Origin: Megaleporinus macrocephalus
Lineage: Eukaryota > Chordata > Actinopteri > Characiformes > Anostomidae
Direction of reading: 5' to 3'
Assembly: GCA_021613375.1 (NCBI GenBank)
Contig: CM038721.1
Coordinates: forward strand, 2,003,986-2,067,985
Length of the DNA stretch: 64,000 nucleotides
Shown here: one piece after another, positions 32,611-43,200 of the stretch
Layout: each line of letters begins with the position of its first letter
How positions within the stretch are numbered: position 1 is the stretch's first letter
Notes under the pieces: generated by a model
What the model saw: the letters and a program-made list of their open reading frames with translations, nothing else
Databases searched by the model: none
What the model was told of the DNA's origin: nothing
Translations under genes and position numbers: made by a program

Positions 32611-33662
32611 TGGTTTTAAATTTTAAGTTTGTCCTCAGAAGAAGCTAAAATTGTCTAAAATATATGGAAACATAAAAGTTCTGGTAGAATTTTGATTGTT
32701 TCGGTGGTGACAAAACGGAATGTTCCATCATCAACCATGATTGTAGGTACAGCACAACTTAAAAGCTAGTGATGTTCCACCCATACAACCATTTCAGCAG
32801 GTCATGAGAAGATTTCAGAACATTCTTTTGTAATGAATGTGTGTCAAATGTTCAAAAACAAATAAAAAATGAAAATTTGTTCTCATGCTTGGACCAATTA
32901 ATGAAATTAAAAAATTCCAGGACGGATATAACTGGCTTAAAATGTACAGCAACTGATGGGCGAAAAAATCTCCCAGCCTTTCAGACCTTCAGGGAGTGTT
33001 CTGAAGGTCTTAATCCAGTAGAACCAATAAAGAACTGGAGCTGCAAGGCTAACAGTACTACGGAACTCTATAGTCTCCAAAAATGCCTTAATGGTTTGAG
33101 TTAACAGGCAAAAAACCTTCCCTAAAACTTCCCACATCCCACTCCAACTGCATCCAGGTCTTCATTAAGGTTGTACAGACTGTATTTGATTAATACTAAT
33201 ACTCAGCACTTCTACTCTTCAGCATCCCACTGGATGTGTATTGGTGATGTACAGTTATAGGGCTGTTTGGGTCTCAACGTTAGCCTCACTGCTAAGCTAA
33301 GGAAGCAAACCCTTTTTTTAAAGTTTACGTGTGGAGTATGTGGAGAATAGTTCTATATACTGCACTGTTCTTTCATGTACAGTAAGAAAGTATCTTCCAG
33401 CTCAGGTTAAATAACGGGAGATCTTTATTAAAGGTCACAGACACCAGCATCTCTACCTGACGTGCCACAGCTAAAGACAGATTATAAGCAAAATCCTTTA
33501 CTTTTGGTTTGTGGTCTGTGTCGCTGGGTTCATCCTAATTTGGTGGTGCCAGATGGTTGTTACATAACCTGCCGGTTTTACTGTCACACTCACAACAGCA
33601 TAGGAGTCTAGGCAGGTATCAGAGACCACCTAAACCTAGAAACTGGCCAAAACATACAATAC
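32611..33662. other. No gene seen
   Basis: Unique-looking AT-rich sequence with only short open frames and no recognised motif. Confidence 0.5.
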
Positions 33663-33682
33663 ATTTAAAAAAATCACACATT

Positions 33683-33768
<86 letters not shown>

Positions 33769-33787
33769 AATGTGTGATTTTTTAAAA
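33663..33787. repeat. 125-bp near-perfect palindrome centred on (AT)n
   Basis: TTAAAAAAATCACACATTTAAA-type sequence on the left and its inverse (TTTAAATGTGTGATTTTTTAA) on the right flank about 75 bp of TA repeats, so the whole block can fold into one hairpin. Confidence 0.9.
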
Positions 33788-34252
33788 TATGTGTATATAT
33801 ATATTTTTTATTATTATTATTATTTTTAATTTATTTATACAGTAAATATACACACAATTAAGCAAGCAGCTGATCTGGGACTGATTTTTCAAAAACTATA
33901 TAAATAAATAAATAAATTAGACGTAAACCAATGTGTAAAACGCTCCATTCTAAGAAACAGTGGTGGTGAATGGAACCAGACGAACACACAGACCTTCCTC
34001 ACAAATAGTTAGCACACACGATGGATAGATATACACCGACTGAAATCTCACACAGTGTTTTATGATAGTTTTGCAATGAGGATTAAAATGCATTTCCATC
34101 TATTTATTTTAATCCACTCACGATGAAGGGATACACGCAGGGCACTGTGAGGTAATATAGTCCCCAAAGAAACTTTTTTATTTTAGATTCATGCCTGTTT
34201 TACCATCATCAACATATATAGTCTCTTTGTGGGTGCACTGGTGGGTTTTTTA

Positions 34253-34556
34253 TTTTATTTTTTTATTTAACCTTTATTTAACCAGGAGGTCCCTTGAGAT
34301 TAAAATCTCTTTTTTTTCTTAGAAAATTTACATGCCCATATTCACACAACACAAAACAATAAACACAAAAAAGACATAAAATAAAATGGCTTAACAGTCC
34401 AGCTTAAGTGTAGCAATCGGTGCTTCCGTTATACAGTTCTTTAACAAATCTTTAAACTCACTCAAGGAGACAAAATCGTTAAGCTGTAATTTGTTTTAAA
34501 GGCTATTCCTAGATCAAGGTGCAAAATAAGAAAAAAGACTTTCTGCCCAGTTCTAA
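34253..34556 (-). mobile_element. LINE-type 3' tail fragment
   Basis: TTTATTTAACCTTTATTTAACC, then aggaggtcccttgagattaa, is the reverse complement of a common fish non-LTR 3' end (aatctcaa...ggttaaataaagg). The fragment has no intact frame. Confidence 0.6.
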
Positions 34557-34937
34557 GTTGATCTTGAGCTTTCTAGCTTTCTAGGTTTGATATTAAATAC
34601 AATGTGTATATGTGTGTTGTAGACATGGAGACCCCTGGTTCTCATCACCACCACTGTAAACAACATTCCAACCATTTTACATCAAAACCCACTCAATGAC
34701 TTGGTTTAGATGTGAATTACATAGAATTATTGGAATTCCTCTTTACATCTGTATATCCTGATGATATTCATGATGCTGAGACTTACTGTGACATAATGCT
34801 TCACTACACAGTAAATACAGTCATATTGACGATTTTACCATCATCAACGTGTATAGTCTCTCTGTAGGTTCACTGGTGGGTTTCATAGTAAATAAAATGT
34901 GTAGGTTTGTGTTGTAGACATGGAGACCCCTGGTTCC

Positions 34938-36265
34938 CATCACCACCACTGTAAACACCATCACCCCCACTGTAAACACCATCACCACCACTGTAAACAC
35001 CATCACCACCACTGTAAACACCATCACCACCACTGTAAACACCATCACCACCACCACTGTAAACACCATCACCACCACTGTAAACACCATCACCACCACT
35101 GTAAACACCATCACCCCCACTGTAAACACCATCACCCCCACTGTAAACACCATCACCACCACTGTAAACACCATCACCCCCACTGTAAACACCATCACCA
35201 CCACTGTAAACACCATCACCACCACTGTAAACACCATCACCACCACTGTAAACATCATCATCATCACTTTAAACAACATCACCACCACTGTAAACACCAT
35301 CACCACCACTGTAAACACCATCACCACCACTGTAAACACCATCACCACCACTGTAAACATCATCATCATCACTTTAAACAACATCACCACCACTGTAAAC
35401 ATCATCACCACCACTGTAAACACCATCACCACCACTGTAAACACCATCACCACCACTGTAAACACCATCATCACCACTGTAAACATTATCATCATCACTT
35501 TAAACAACATCACCACCACTGTAAACACCATCACCACCACTGTAAATGCCATCACCACCACTGTAAACATCATCACCACCACTGTAAACACCATCACCAC
35601 CACTGTAAACACCATCACCACCACTGTAAACACCATCACCACCACTGTAAACATCATCACCACCACTTTAAACACCATCACCACCACTGTAAACACCATC
35701 ACCACCACTGTAAACATCATCACCACCACTGTAAACACCATCACCACCACTGTAAACATCATCACCACCACTTTAAACACCATCACCACCACTGTAAACA
35801 CCATCACCACCACTGTAAACATCATCATCATCACTTTAAACAACATCACCACCACTGTAAACACCATCATCACCACTGTAAACACCATCACCACCACTGT
35901 AAACACCATCACCACCACTGTAAACACCATCACCACCACTGTAAACATCATCACCACCACTTTAAACACCATCACCACCACTGTAAACACCATCACCACC
36001 ACTGTAAACATCATCATCATCACTTTAAACAACATCACCACCACTGTAAACACCATCATCACCACTGTAAACACCATCACCACCACTGTAAACACCATCA
36101 CCACCACTGTAAACATCATCACCACCACTGTAAACACCATCACCACCACTGTAAACATCATCACCACCACTGTAAACATCACCACTACCACTGTAAACAT
36201 CATCACCACCACTGTAAACATCACCACTACCACTGTAAACATCATCACCACCACCACTGTAAACA
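34938..36265. repeat. 21-bp minisatellite, about 63 copies
   Basis: The unit is CACCATCACCACCACTGTAAA with ccc, atcatc and tttaaac variants. In-frame translations give His/Cys/Lys or Met/Val/Phe strings on either strand. The unit matches the ccatcaccaccactgtaaac block that is single-copy at 34650. Confidence 0.97.
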
Positions 36266-36385
36266 TTATCTGAACCATTTCACACCAAAACCCACTTAAT
36301 AACTTGGTTTAGATCTGAATTACACTGAATTATTGGAATTCCTCTTTACATCCTGATGATATCCAGGGTGTTGAGACTTATTGTG

Positions 36386-37182
36386 ACATATTGTGACTAA
36401 TTCTTTTATGACCAGCCTCTATAACCTAAGAATAACTAAGAATAACCATGTAGTTAAAGAATAATAAGCATTAATAATAAGCTTAAGCTGACATATTGAT
36501 CTTAACAGGTTTACAGTGTAAAGCAGACATCAACTCCTTAAAGATATCCCAGCAGACTCCTTAATGGGAGCAGTTAACTCCCAGCACAGCGTTAACTCGT
36601 CTTGTCAGGTGATGACCATATGAGGGTGGAACAGCACACCAAGTGGGTGTGGCCTTTCTGTGATGTCAGTTGGAGGTACTTGGCTGAGGGCAACCCTGAA
36701 GGTCACGTTTGCCTCAGCGAGTCACCTGTCAAGATACCAAAATGCCTGGAAACTTCACTAATGGGCCTCTAACAGCGCCGGTCCACCACAGCAGTTCAAA
36801 ATCATATAATACATCAGGGGTTTTCTGACTGGGTAGCAGTTTAATATCACAAAAACATGATATATTAATCAGAACTATAGAAAACATGGTGTTATTTGAT
36901 GAATCACCTGTACCATCAAATAAAGATCCCTACATTGACACGCATGCTATAATATCAAAACAATCATCAGATCAAACAGCCATTATGGCGACTGTCGTCA
37001 GTACGGAGAGATTTCATCCTCAGAAGAGATTTAACTTCAAACAGTATCCCAAACAGTTAGTCTCGCTGCTGCCCAACGTTACCACTAAGGTACGAAATGA
37101 ACTACCTTGACCTAAAACTGACATTGACAGTAATTTGACCTTGACGACAAAACTTTACGTCAATTAAAATAATCAGACTTAC
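36386..37182. other. No gene seen
   Basis: AT-rich with scattered moderate-GC sequence. The open frame at 36886-37110 (plus) lacks recognisable features. Confidence 0.5.
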
Positions 37183-37247
37183 CAGAACAGTCATTCCTTC
37201 ATATGCAAAGCTGTTTCCGTCCTGAAAGACTGGTATGATGTAGAAAT
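37183..37247 (-). other. Candidate 65-bp internal exon
   Basis: The minus strand has a textbook acceptor, CTCTTCTTCCTTCTCAG, before 37247 and a textbook donor, GTAAGT, from 37182. Entered in phase 1, it is open throughout: FYIIPVFQDGNSFAYEGMTV then L, ending in phase 0. I do not recognise this peptide. It could be a coding exon of another minus-strand gene, or a 5' UTR exon of the SV2 gene 10 kb downstream. Another frame contains an ATG followed by a stop. Confidence 0.4.
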
Positions 37248-37779
37248 CTGAGAAGGAAGAAGAGTTTCAGCCGGCAAACCCTGCATGTCACTTTAGCAGG
37301 AAGCGTCGGACAGTCCAGCGGATTAGGATCCAACCTCATGATCCCCCCACCGGCTCATCTCCAGAGAATCTCCCTACGCCTGCTGCCCGCAGGCCAAATG
37401 GTAGAGTCCATTCCAGCTTAGAGAGCGATGGGCTTCAGACCTGGGCCAGTGAGTTGGCGGGGGGTGGGGGGTGGGGTGTGAGTGTGGAGTGTTCAGTAAA
37501 AGTACTGAAAATAGTGTGTTCATGCTACACTCAGTGGCCATTCCATGGTATAAGCCTAGGACCCCCCAAGCCAGCAGGGGGCCTTAGGGGGCCTCAAGCA
37601 TATATTTCTTTTTTAAACTGATATCGTTTGTCCAGAGATTTTCTTATACTTATTCTTTATCATGTGTTATTAATAAAGTATTCTTGCTCTATTCTTGTAT
37701 ACAAGCGAATATGGTTGGGGTGGGAGGTCGTTTAGGGACCCCAAAAGTCCAGAACCTGGTTCTAAACTGGTTTTAACTG

Positions 37780-37963
37780 GTTTTTAACTGCACCTTACAC
37801 TCACTGTACTGCTGCTGACAGAATACTGTTTACGTTTGCTACTTGCAGATACTGCTCTTCATACTTGCACATAAAAGCACATGTAACTTTTATTTTTCTA
37901 TTTTTTAATTATAAAAAAAGAGAAAAAAATACTTTAAAATTTACTTTAATTTTATTTACTTCA

Positions 37964-38052
<89 letters not shown>

Positions 38053-38156
38053 TATTCCTTTTTTGTTATTTTTATCTATTGGTGAATGGAGAAACAGCAA
38101 AGTAAGAATTTCATTGTTTCTGCTGTGCATGTGACAATAAAACTCTTGAATCTTGA
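37780..38156 (+). mobile_element. Retroposon 3' end with internal (AT)n
   Basis: ttgctacttgcagatactgc..., an AT microsatellite at 37967-38044, then agcaaagtaagaatttcatt and TGACAATAAAACTCTTGAAT, a typical fish LINE-like 3' terminus. Confidence 0.65.
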
Positions 38157-38875
38157 GTCAGTAGGCGTGGTCTGGGTGGCAGTAGATGGCGTGTGCAGGA
38201 CTCTAGCTTTTACCAGATATTGTTCCAAAGTGGAAAGTTAAGAATTCCCAACTTTACGGTCTTCCAGAGCGTCCTATGTAAACGCAGCCCTCCTTTCAAC
38301 CCACAGCCGCAGCCAGTTGGTTTGGCCTGCTCCGGGACATCATCATGGTGGGTACATGTCTTGCATGGCGGTAAAGCTGCCTAATCCAGAGTCCAGATAA
38401 ATCTACCGCAAAGAGGATTAGCTCCACCCCAGCGGAGCCATTGGCTAAATTTAGACCACACATTCTCTTGGGCTCCTCTTGGCTCTGTCTGCTCCGCCTC
38501 TCTGCTTTCTCCTCCCAGTTCAGGTCATCCAACAATCATTCATCCCCCATTGGCTTTAACTAGATTGCAGTATACAATACTTTCAGGTGCATGTCTTCCA
38601 AAGCCAGTACGTAAACACTGAAATGTAGAAACTGGGATTAAATCTGCTGGGATTAACATTAGGATTGTACAAACCTTATTCCTGGAGATATTTTGTAAAA
38701 TGGAACAAAAACAAGACAGAACAACAGATTTTTAATATTTAGTCTGATCAACTTGATAGTAATTATGAATAAATTTTTAATTTGATGTCTGTATAAAAGT
38801 CTGAGACACATAAACTGATAGTGTAAAAATCTTTATCTAATCAATAAGTGTGTGTTCACCAGTAAGAACAGCAGA
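38157..38875. other. No gene seen
   Basis: Moderately GC-rich at 38270-38530, with an uninformative minus-strand open frame (79 codons, 38296-38535). No splice-bounded exon is convincing. Confidence 0.45.
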
Positions 38876-39560
38876 TCTGATTAGAACAGATGTAAATAAT
38901 CAGACATACAATACAAAGTAACATGAATATGTTATTGTGAGAGAAGTAGATCAGATCTTGATCCAGTTTGAAGAACAAAGTTAGGTTCCAGATTTCTCCT
39001 GGACGCCCCAGACATTGTATGAATGTATTCAGTTCCTTCAGCAGCAAATCTTGATTTAGCTTAATGATCAATCAATCAATCAATCAATCAACCTTTATTT
39101 TCACTCGGGAGTACATTGAGGGAGACCCTCATTTACAATGTCACCTAGCATTACAATATTTAAACAAAAAAGGATTAAAAATAAAGTAAAAAATGTAAAG
39201 GAAACCATAAGAACAGAGACAGAAATTAAGTAAGATAAATCATAAAAGAAAAACAAATAAAAACTAAACAAGAAACTCAGAAATCAGGAATAAGAAGGAA
39301 AAAAATAAGTCAATAAAAATGGATATAAATATAGTAGTAAACAAAATAGTAAAATAAATAATAATAAAAAATAGTAAAAGTAATAATAAATAAATAAATA
39401 AAAAAGATGAGAAATGTAAATAATACTGGATTGGGTTAGAAAGGGTTAAATAAACACACTAATGTATGTAAAGGCACCACTTACTCTACTAATACTGTTT
39501 AAATATTTAAAGAAGTGTTTTACTGAGTAAATAAAAACTTCCTGTCTGGAAAAAATAGCT
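38876..39560 (+). repeat. Duplicated segment, copy B
   Basis: Near-identical to 17235-17905 in the same orientation: tacaatacaaagtaacatga, tcagatcttgatccagtttg, aaataaacacactaatgtat and aaacttcctgtctgga. Copy B has a ~30-bp insert (ttaggttccagatttctcct...) and the retroposon at 39066-39420, but only one 51-bp unit. Confidence 0.9.
39066..39420 (-). mobile_element. LINE-type 3' fragment with (GATT)n tail, inserted in copy B
   Basis: ATCAATCAATCAATCAATCA then acctttattttcactcggga and gtacattgagggagaccctc is the reverse complement of 15590-16133. The A-rich body continues to about 39420. Confidence 0.75.
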
Positions 39561-40289
39561 TTTTAAATATAATAAATTTCCTGAGTGTCTAAAACATACA
39601 CACTTATTTAGAATATATATATATTTCCATGTATATTCCATACACTGACTAATAACAGACTTCTGAAGGGGTCAAAACACTAAGAACAGGGAGAGGTCTG
39701 GGGTTGTAATCTGCTGGGATTTGCTGAATGGAGGCAGGAGGTGAGGTAAGAAGAGGGCAGGATCTTGGTGGACTGGTACAGTCCTGATAATCACCCTCTG
39801 AGCTGAGTTGGAGACACCACCTCCTGAGTCTGCTGTACACCATCCATTACTTGGCTTTCATGCCCAGTGATTAGTCCACCGTCTCAAAACTGCCAATTAC
39901 TGGGTCAAATGTTCTGAACATGCTGTTCTTATTCTGGTTCATGGCTGTTAAGTAGTACTGGCTTAACTGGGCCACTAGTAAACACCAGCCCAGCAGACAG
40001 AGCCTAATGGTTATGAGCTTTAGCTGCAAGAGCGAGTGCTGGTCCAGCAAACCAGAGCAATGGTGCCATCTAGTGTTTGCCCAGAAATGTGTGTTTTTGT
40101 TTAGAACAGTAGTTTGTGAGACAACTCTTTGGGTTTTTGGCTTAAATCACATTCATACAGTGTCATGGCCCAGGCTGTCCTGAGAGCCACCAGCAGAGGG
40201 CTTAGTCAGCACAGAGGGATGCCTGGTAGGAAAAGGAGAAAAAACTCAGACTTCTCGGTAGCAATCAGCTCTGTCTGGGCACACCTGTG
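39561..40289. other. No gene seen; CTCF-like core at 40190
   Basis: Contains CCAGCAGAGGGC at 40190-40201, fitting CCASYAGRKGGC, and an inverse-oriented GCCATCTAGTG near 40068. The minus-strand frame at 39649-39843 looks like repeat-derived sequence. Confidence 0.45.
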
Positions 40290-43200
40290 AACAAAAGAGA
40301 AAAGTCAGTAAAAGAAGGAAAAGAAGAGAAAAGTCAGTAAAAGAAGGAAAAAAGAGAAAAGTCAGTAAAAGACGGAAAAAAGAGAAAAGTCAGTAAAAGA
40401 AAGAAAAAAGAACAAAAGAGAAAAGTCAGTAAAAGAAGGAGAAAAAATGGGAAAAGTCAGTAAAAGAAGGAGAAAAAAAGAGAAAAGTCAGTAAAAGAAG
40501 AAGAATAGAGAAAAGTCAGTAAAAGAAGGAGAAAAATGAGAAAAGTCAGTAAAAGAAGGAGAAAAAAAGAGAAAAGTCAGTAAAAGAAGAAGGAACAAAA
40601 CAAAAAAGTCAGTTAAAGAATGAAAAAAGAGAAAAGTCAGTAAAAGAAGGAAAAAAGAGAAAAGTCAGTAAAAGAAGAAGGAAAAGAAGAGAAAAGTCAG
40701 TAAAAGAAGGAAAAAAGAGAAAAGTCAGTAAAAGAAGGAAAGAAGAGAAAAGTCAGTAAAATAAGAAGGAAAAAAGAGAAAAGTCAGTAAAAGAAGGAAA
40801 AAAGAGAAAAGTCAGTAAAAGACGGAAAAAAGAGAAAAGTCAGTAAAAGAAAGAAAAAAGAACAAAAGAGAAAAGTCAGTAAAAGAAGGAGAAAAATGGG
40901 AAAAGTCAGTAAAAGAAGGAGAAAAAAAGAGAAAAGTCAGTAAAAGAAGAAGAAAAATGAGAAAAGTCAGTAAAAGAAGGAGAAAAAAAGAGAAAAGTCA
41001 GTAACAGAAGAAGGAACAAAACAAAAAAGTCAGTTAAAGAATGAAAAAAGAGAAAAGTCAGTAAAAGAAGGAAAGAAGAGAAAAGTCAGTAAAAAAAGAA
41101 GGAAAAAAGAGAAAAGTCAGTAAAATAAGAAGGAAAAGAAGAGAAAAGTCAGTAAAAGAAGGAAAAAAATGGGAAAAGTCAGTAAAAGAAGGAGAAAAAA
41201 AGAGAAAAGTCAGTAAAAGAAGAAGAAAAATGAGAAAAGTCAGTAAAAGAAGGAGAAAAAAAGAGAAAAGTCAGTAACAGAAGAAGGAACAAAACAAAAA
41301 AGTCAGTTAAAGAATGAAAAAAGAGAAAAGTCAGTAAAAGAAGGAAAGAAGAGAAAAGTCAGTAAAAAAAGAAGGAAAAAAGAGAAAAGTCAGTAAAATA
41401 AGAAGGAAAAGAAGAGAAAAGTCAGTAAAAGAAGGAAAAAAGAGAAAAGTCAGTAAAAGAAGGAAAGAAGAGAAAAGTCAGTAAAATAAGAAGGAAAAAA
41501 AAGAAAAGTCAGTAAAAGAAGGAAAAAAGAGAAAAGTCAGTAAAAGAAGGAAAGAAGAGAAAAGTCAGTAACAGAAGGAAAAAAAGAGAAAAGTCAGTAA
41601 AAGAAGGAAAGAAGAGAAAAGTCAGTAAAGAAGAGAAAAGTAGTAAAAGAAGGAAAAAAAGAGAAAAGTCAGTAAAAGAAGGGAAAAAAAGAAAAGTCAG
41701 TAAAAGAAGGAAAAAAGAGAAAAAGTCAGTAACAGAAGGAAAAAAGAGAAAAGGTCAGTAACAGAAGGAAAAAAAGAGAAAAGTCAGTAAAAGAAGGAAA
41801 AAAGAGAAAAGTCAGGAAAAGAAGGAGAAAAGAGAAAAGTCAGTAAAAGAAGGAAAAACGAGAAAAGTCAGTAAAAGAAGGAAAAACGAGAAAAGTCAGT
41901 AAAAGAAGGAAAAGAAGAGAAAAGTCAGTAAAAGAGGGAAAGAAGAGAAAAGTCAGTAAAAGAAGGAAAAGAAGAGAAAAGTCAGTAAAAGAAGGAAAAA
42001 AAGAGAAAAGTCAGTAAAAGGAAAAAAGAGAAAAGTCAGTAAAAGAAGGAAAAGAAGAGAAAAGTCAGTAAAAGAAGGAAAGAAGAGAAAAGTCAGTAAA
42101 AGAAGTAGAAAAAGAGAAAAGTCAGTAAAAGAAGGAAAGAAGAGAAAAGTCAGTAAAAGAAGGAAAAAAGAGAAAGGTCAGTAAAAGAAGGAATGAAGAG
42201 AAAAGTCAGTAAAAGAAGGAAAGAAGAGAAAAGTCAGTAAAAGACGGAAAAAAGAGAAAAGTCAGTAAAAGAAAGAAAAAAGAACAAAAGAGAAAAGTCA
42301 GTAAAAGAAGGAGAAAAATGGGAAAAGTCAGTAAAAGAAGGAGAAAAAAAGAGAAAAGTCAGTAAAAGAAGAAGAATAGAGAAAAGTCAGTAAAAGAAGG
42401 AGAAAAATGAGAAAAGTCAGTAAAAGAAGGAGAAAAAAAGAGAAAAGTCAGTAAAAGAAGAAGGAACAAAACAAAAAAGTCAGTTAAAGAATGAAAAAAG
42501 AGAAAAGTCAGTAAAATAAGAAGGAAAAAAGAGAAAAGTCAGTAAAAGAAGGAAAAAAGAGAAAAGTCAGTAAAAGAAGAAGGAACAAAACAAAAAAGTC
42601 AGTTAAAGAATGAAAAAAGTGAAAAGTCAGTAAAAGAAGGAAAAAAGAGAAAAGTCAGTAAAAGAAGGAAAGAAGAGAAAAGTCAGTAAAATAAGAAGGA
42701 AAAAAGAGAAAAGTCAGTAAAAGAAGGAAAAAAGAGAAAAGTCAGTAAAAGACGGAAAAAAGAGAAAAGTCAGTAAAAGAAAGAAAAAAGAACAAAAGAG
42801 AAAAGTCAGTAAAAGAAGGAGAAAAATGGGAAAAGTCAGTAAAAGAAGGAGAAAAAAAGAGAAAAGTCAGTAAAAGAAGAAGAATAGAGAAAAGTCAGTA
42901 AAAGAAGAAGAAAAAAAGAGAAAAGTCAGTAAAAGAAGAAGGAACAAAACAAAAAAGTCAGTTAAAGAATGAAAAAAGAGAAAAGTCAGTAAAATAAGAA
43001 GGAAAAGAAGAGAAAAGTCAGTAAAAGAAGGAAAAAAGAGAAAAGTCAGTAAAAGAAGGAAAGAAGAGAAAAGTCAGTAAAATAAGAAGGAAAAAAGAGA
43101 AAAGTCAGTAAAAGAAGGAAAAAAGAGAAAAGTCAGTAAAAGAAGGAAAGAAGAGAAAAGTCAGTAACAGAAGGAAAAAAAGAGAAAAGTCAGTAAAAGA

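Larger units (their letters stand above)
34200..36385. repeat. Tandem pair of a dispersed repeat surrounding the 21-bp array
   Basis: taccatcatcaac(a/g)t(a/g)tatagtctct occurs at about 34203 and 34840. catggagacccctggtt(c/t)(c/t)catcac occurs at 34625 and 34919. acttggtttagat(g/c)tgaatt then ttggaattcctctttacat occurs at 34700 and 36303. Between the second pair the 21-bp array has expanded. Confidence 0.85.

Noticed and set aside
34821..36299. Long frames on both strands (HHHHCK repeats; MVFTVVV repeats)
   Set aside because: A 21-bp repeat read in two directions; both are explained by the unit length.
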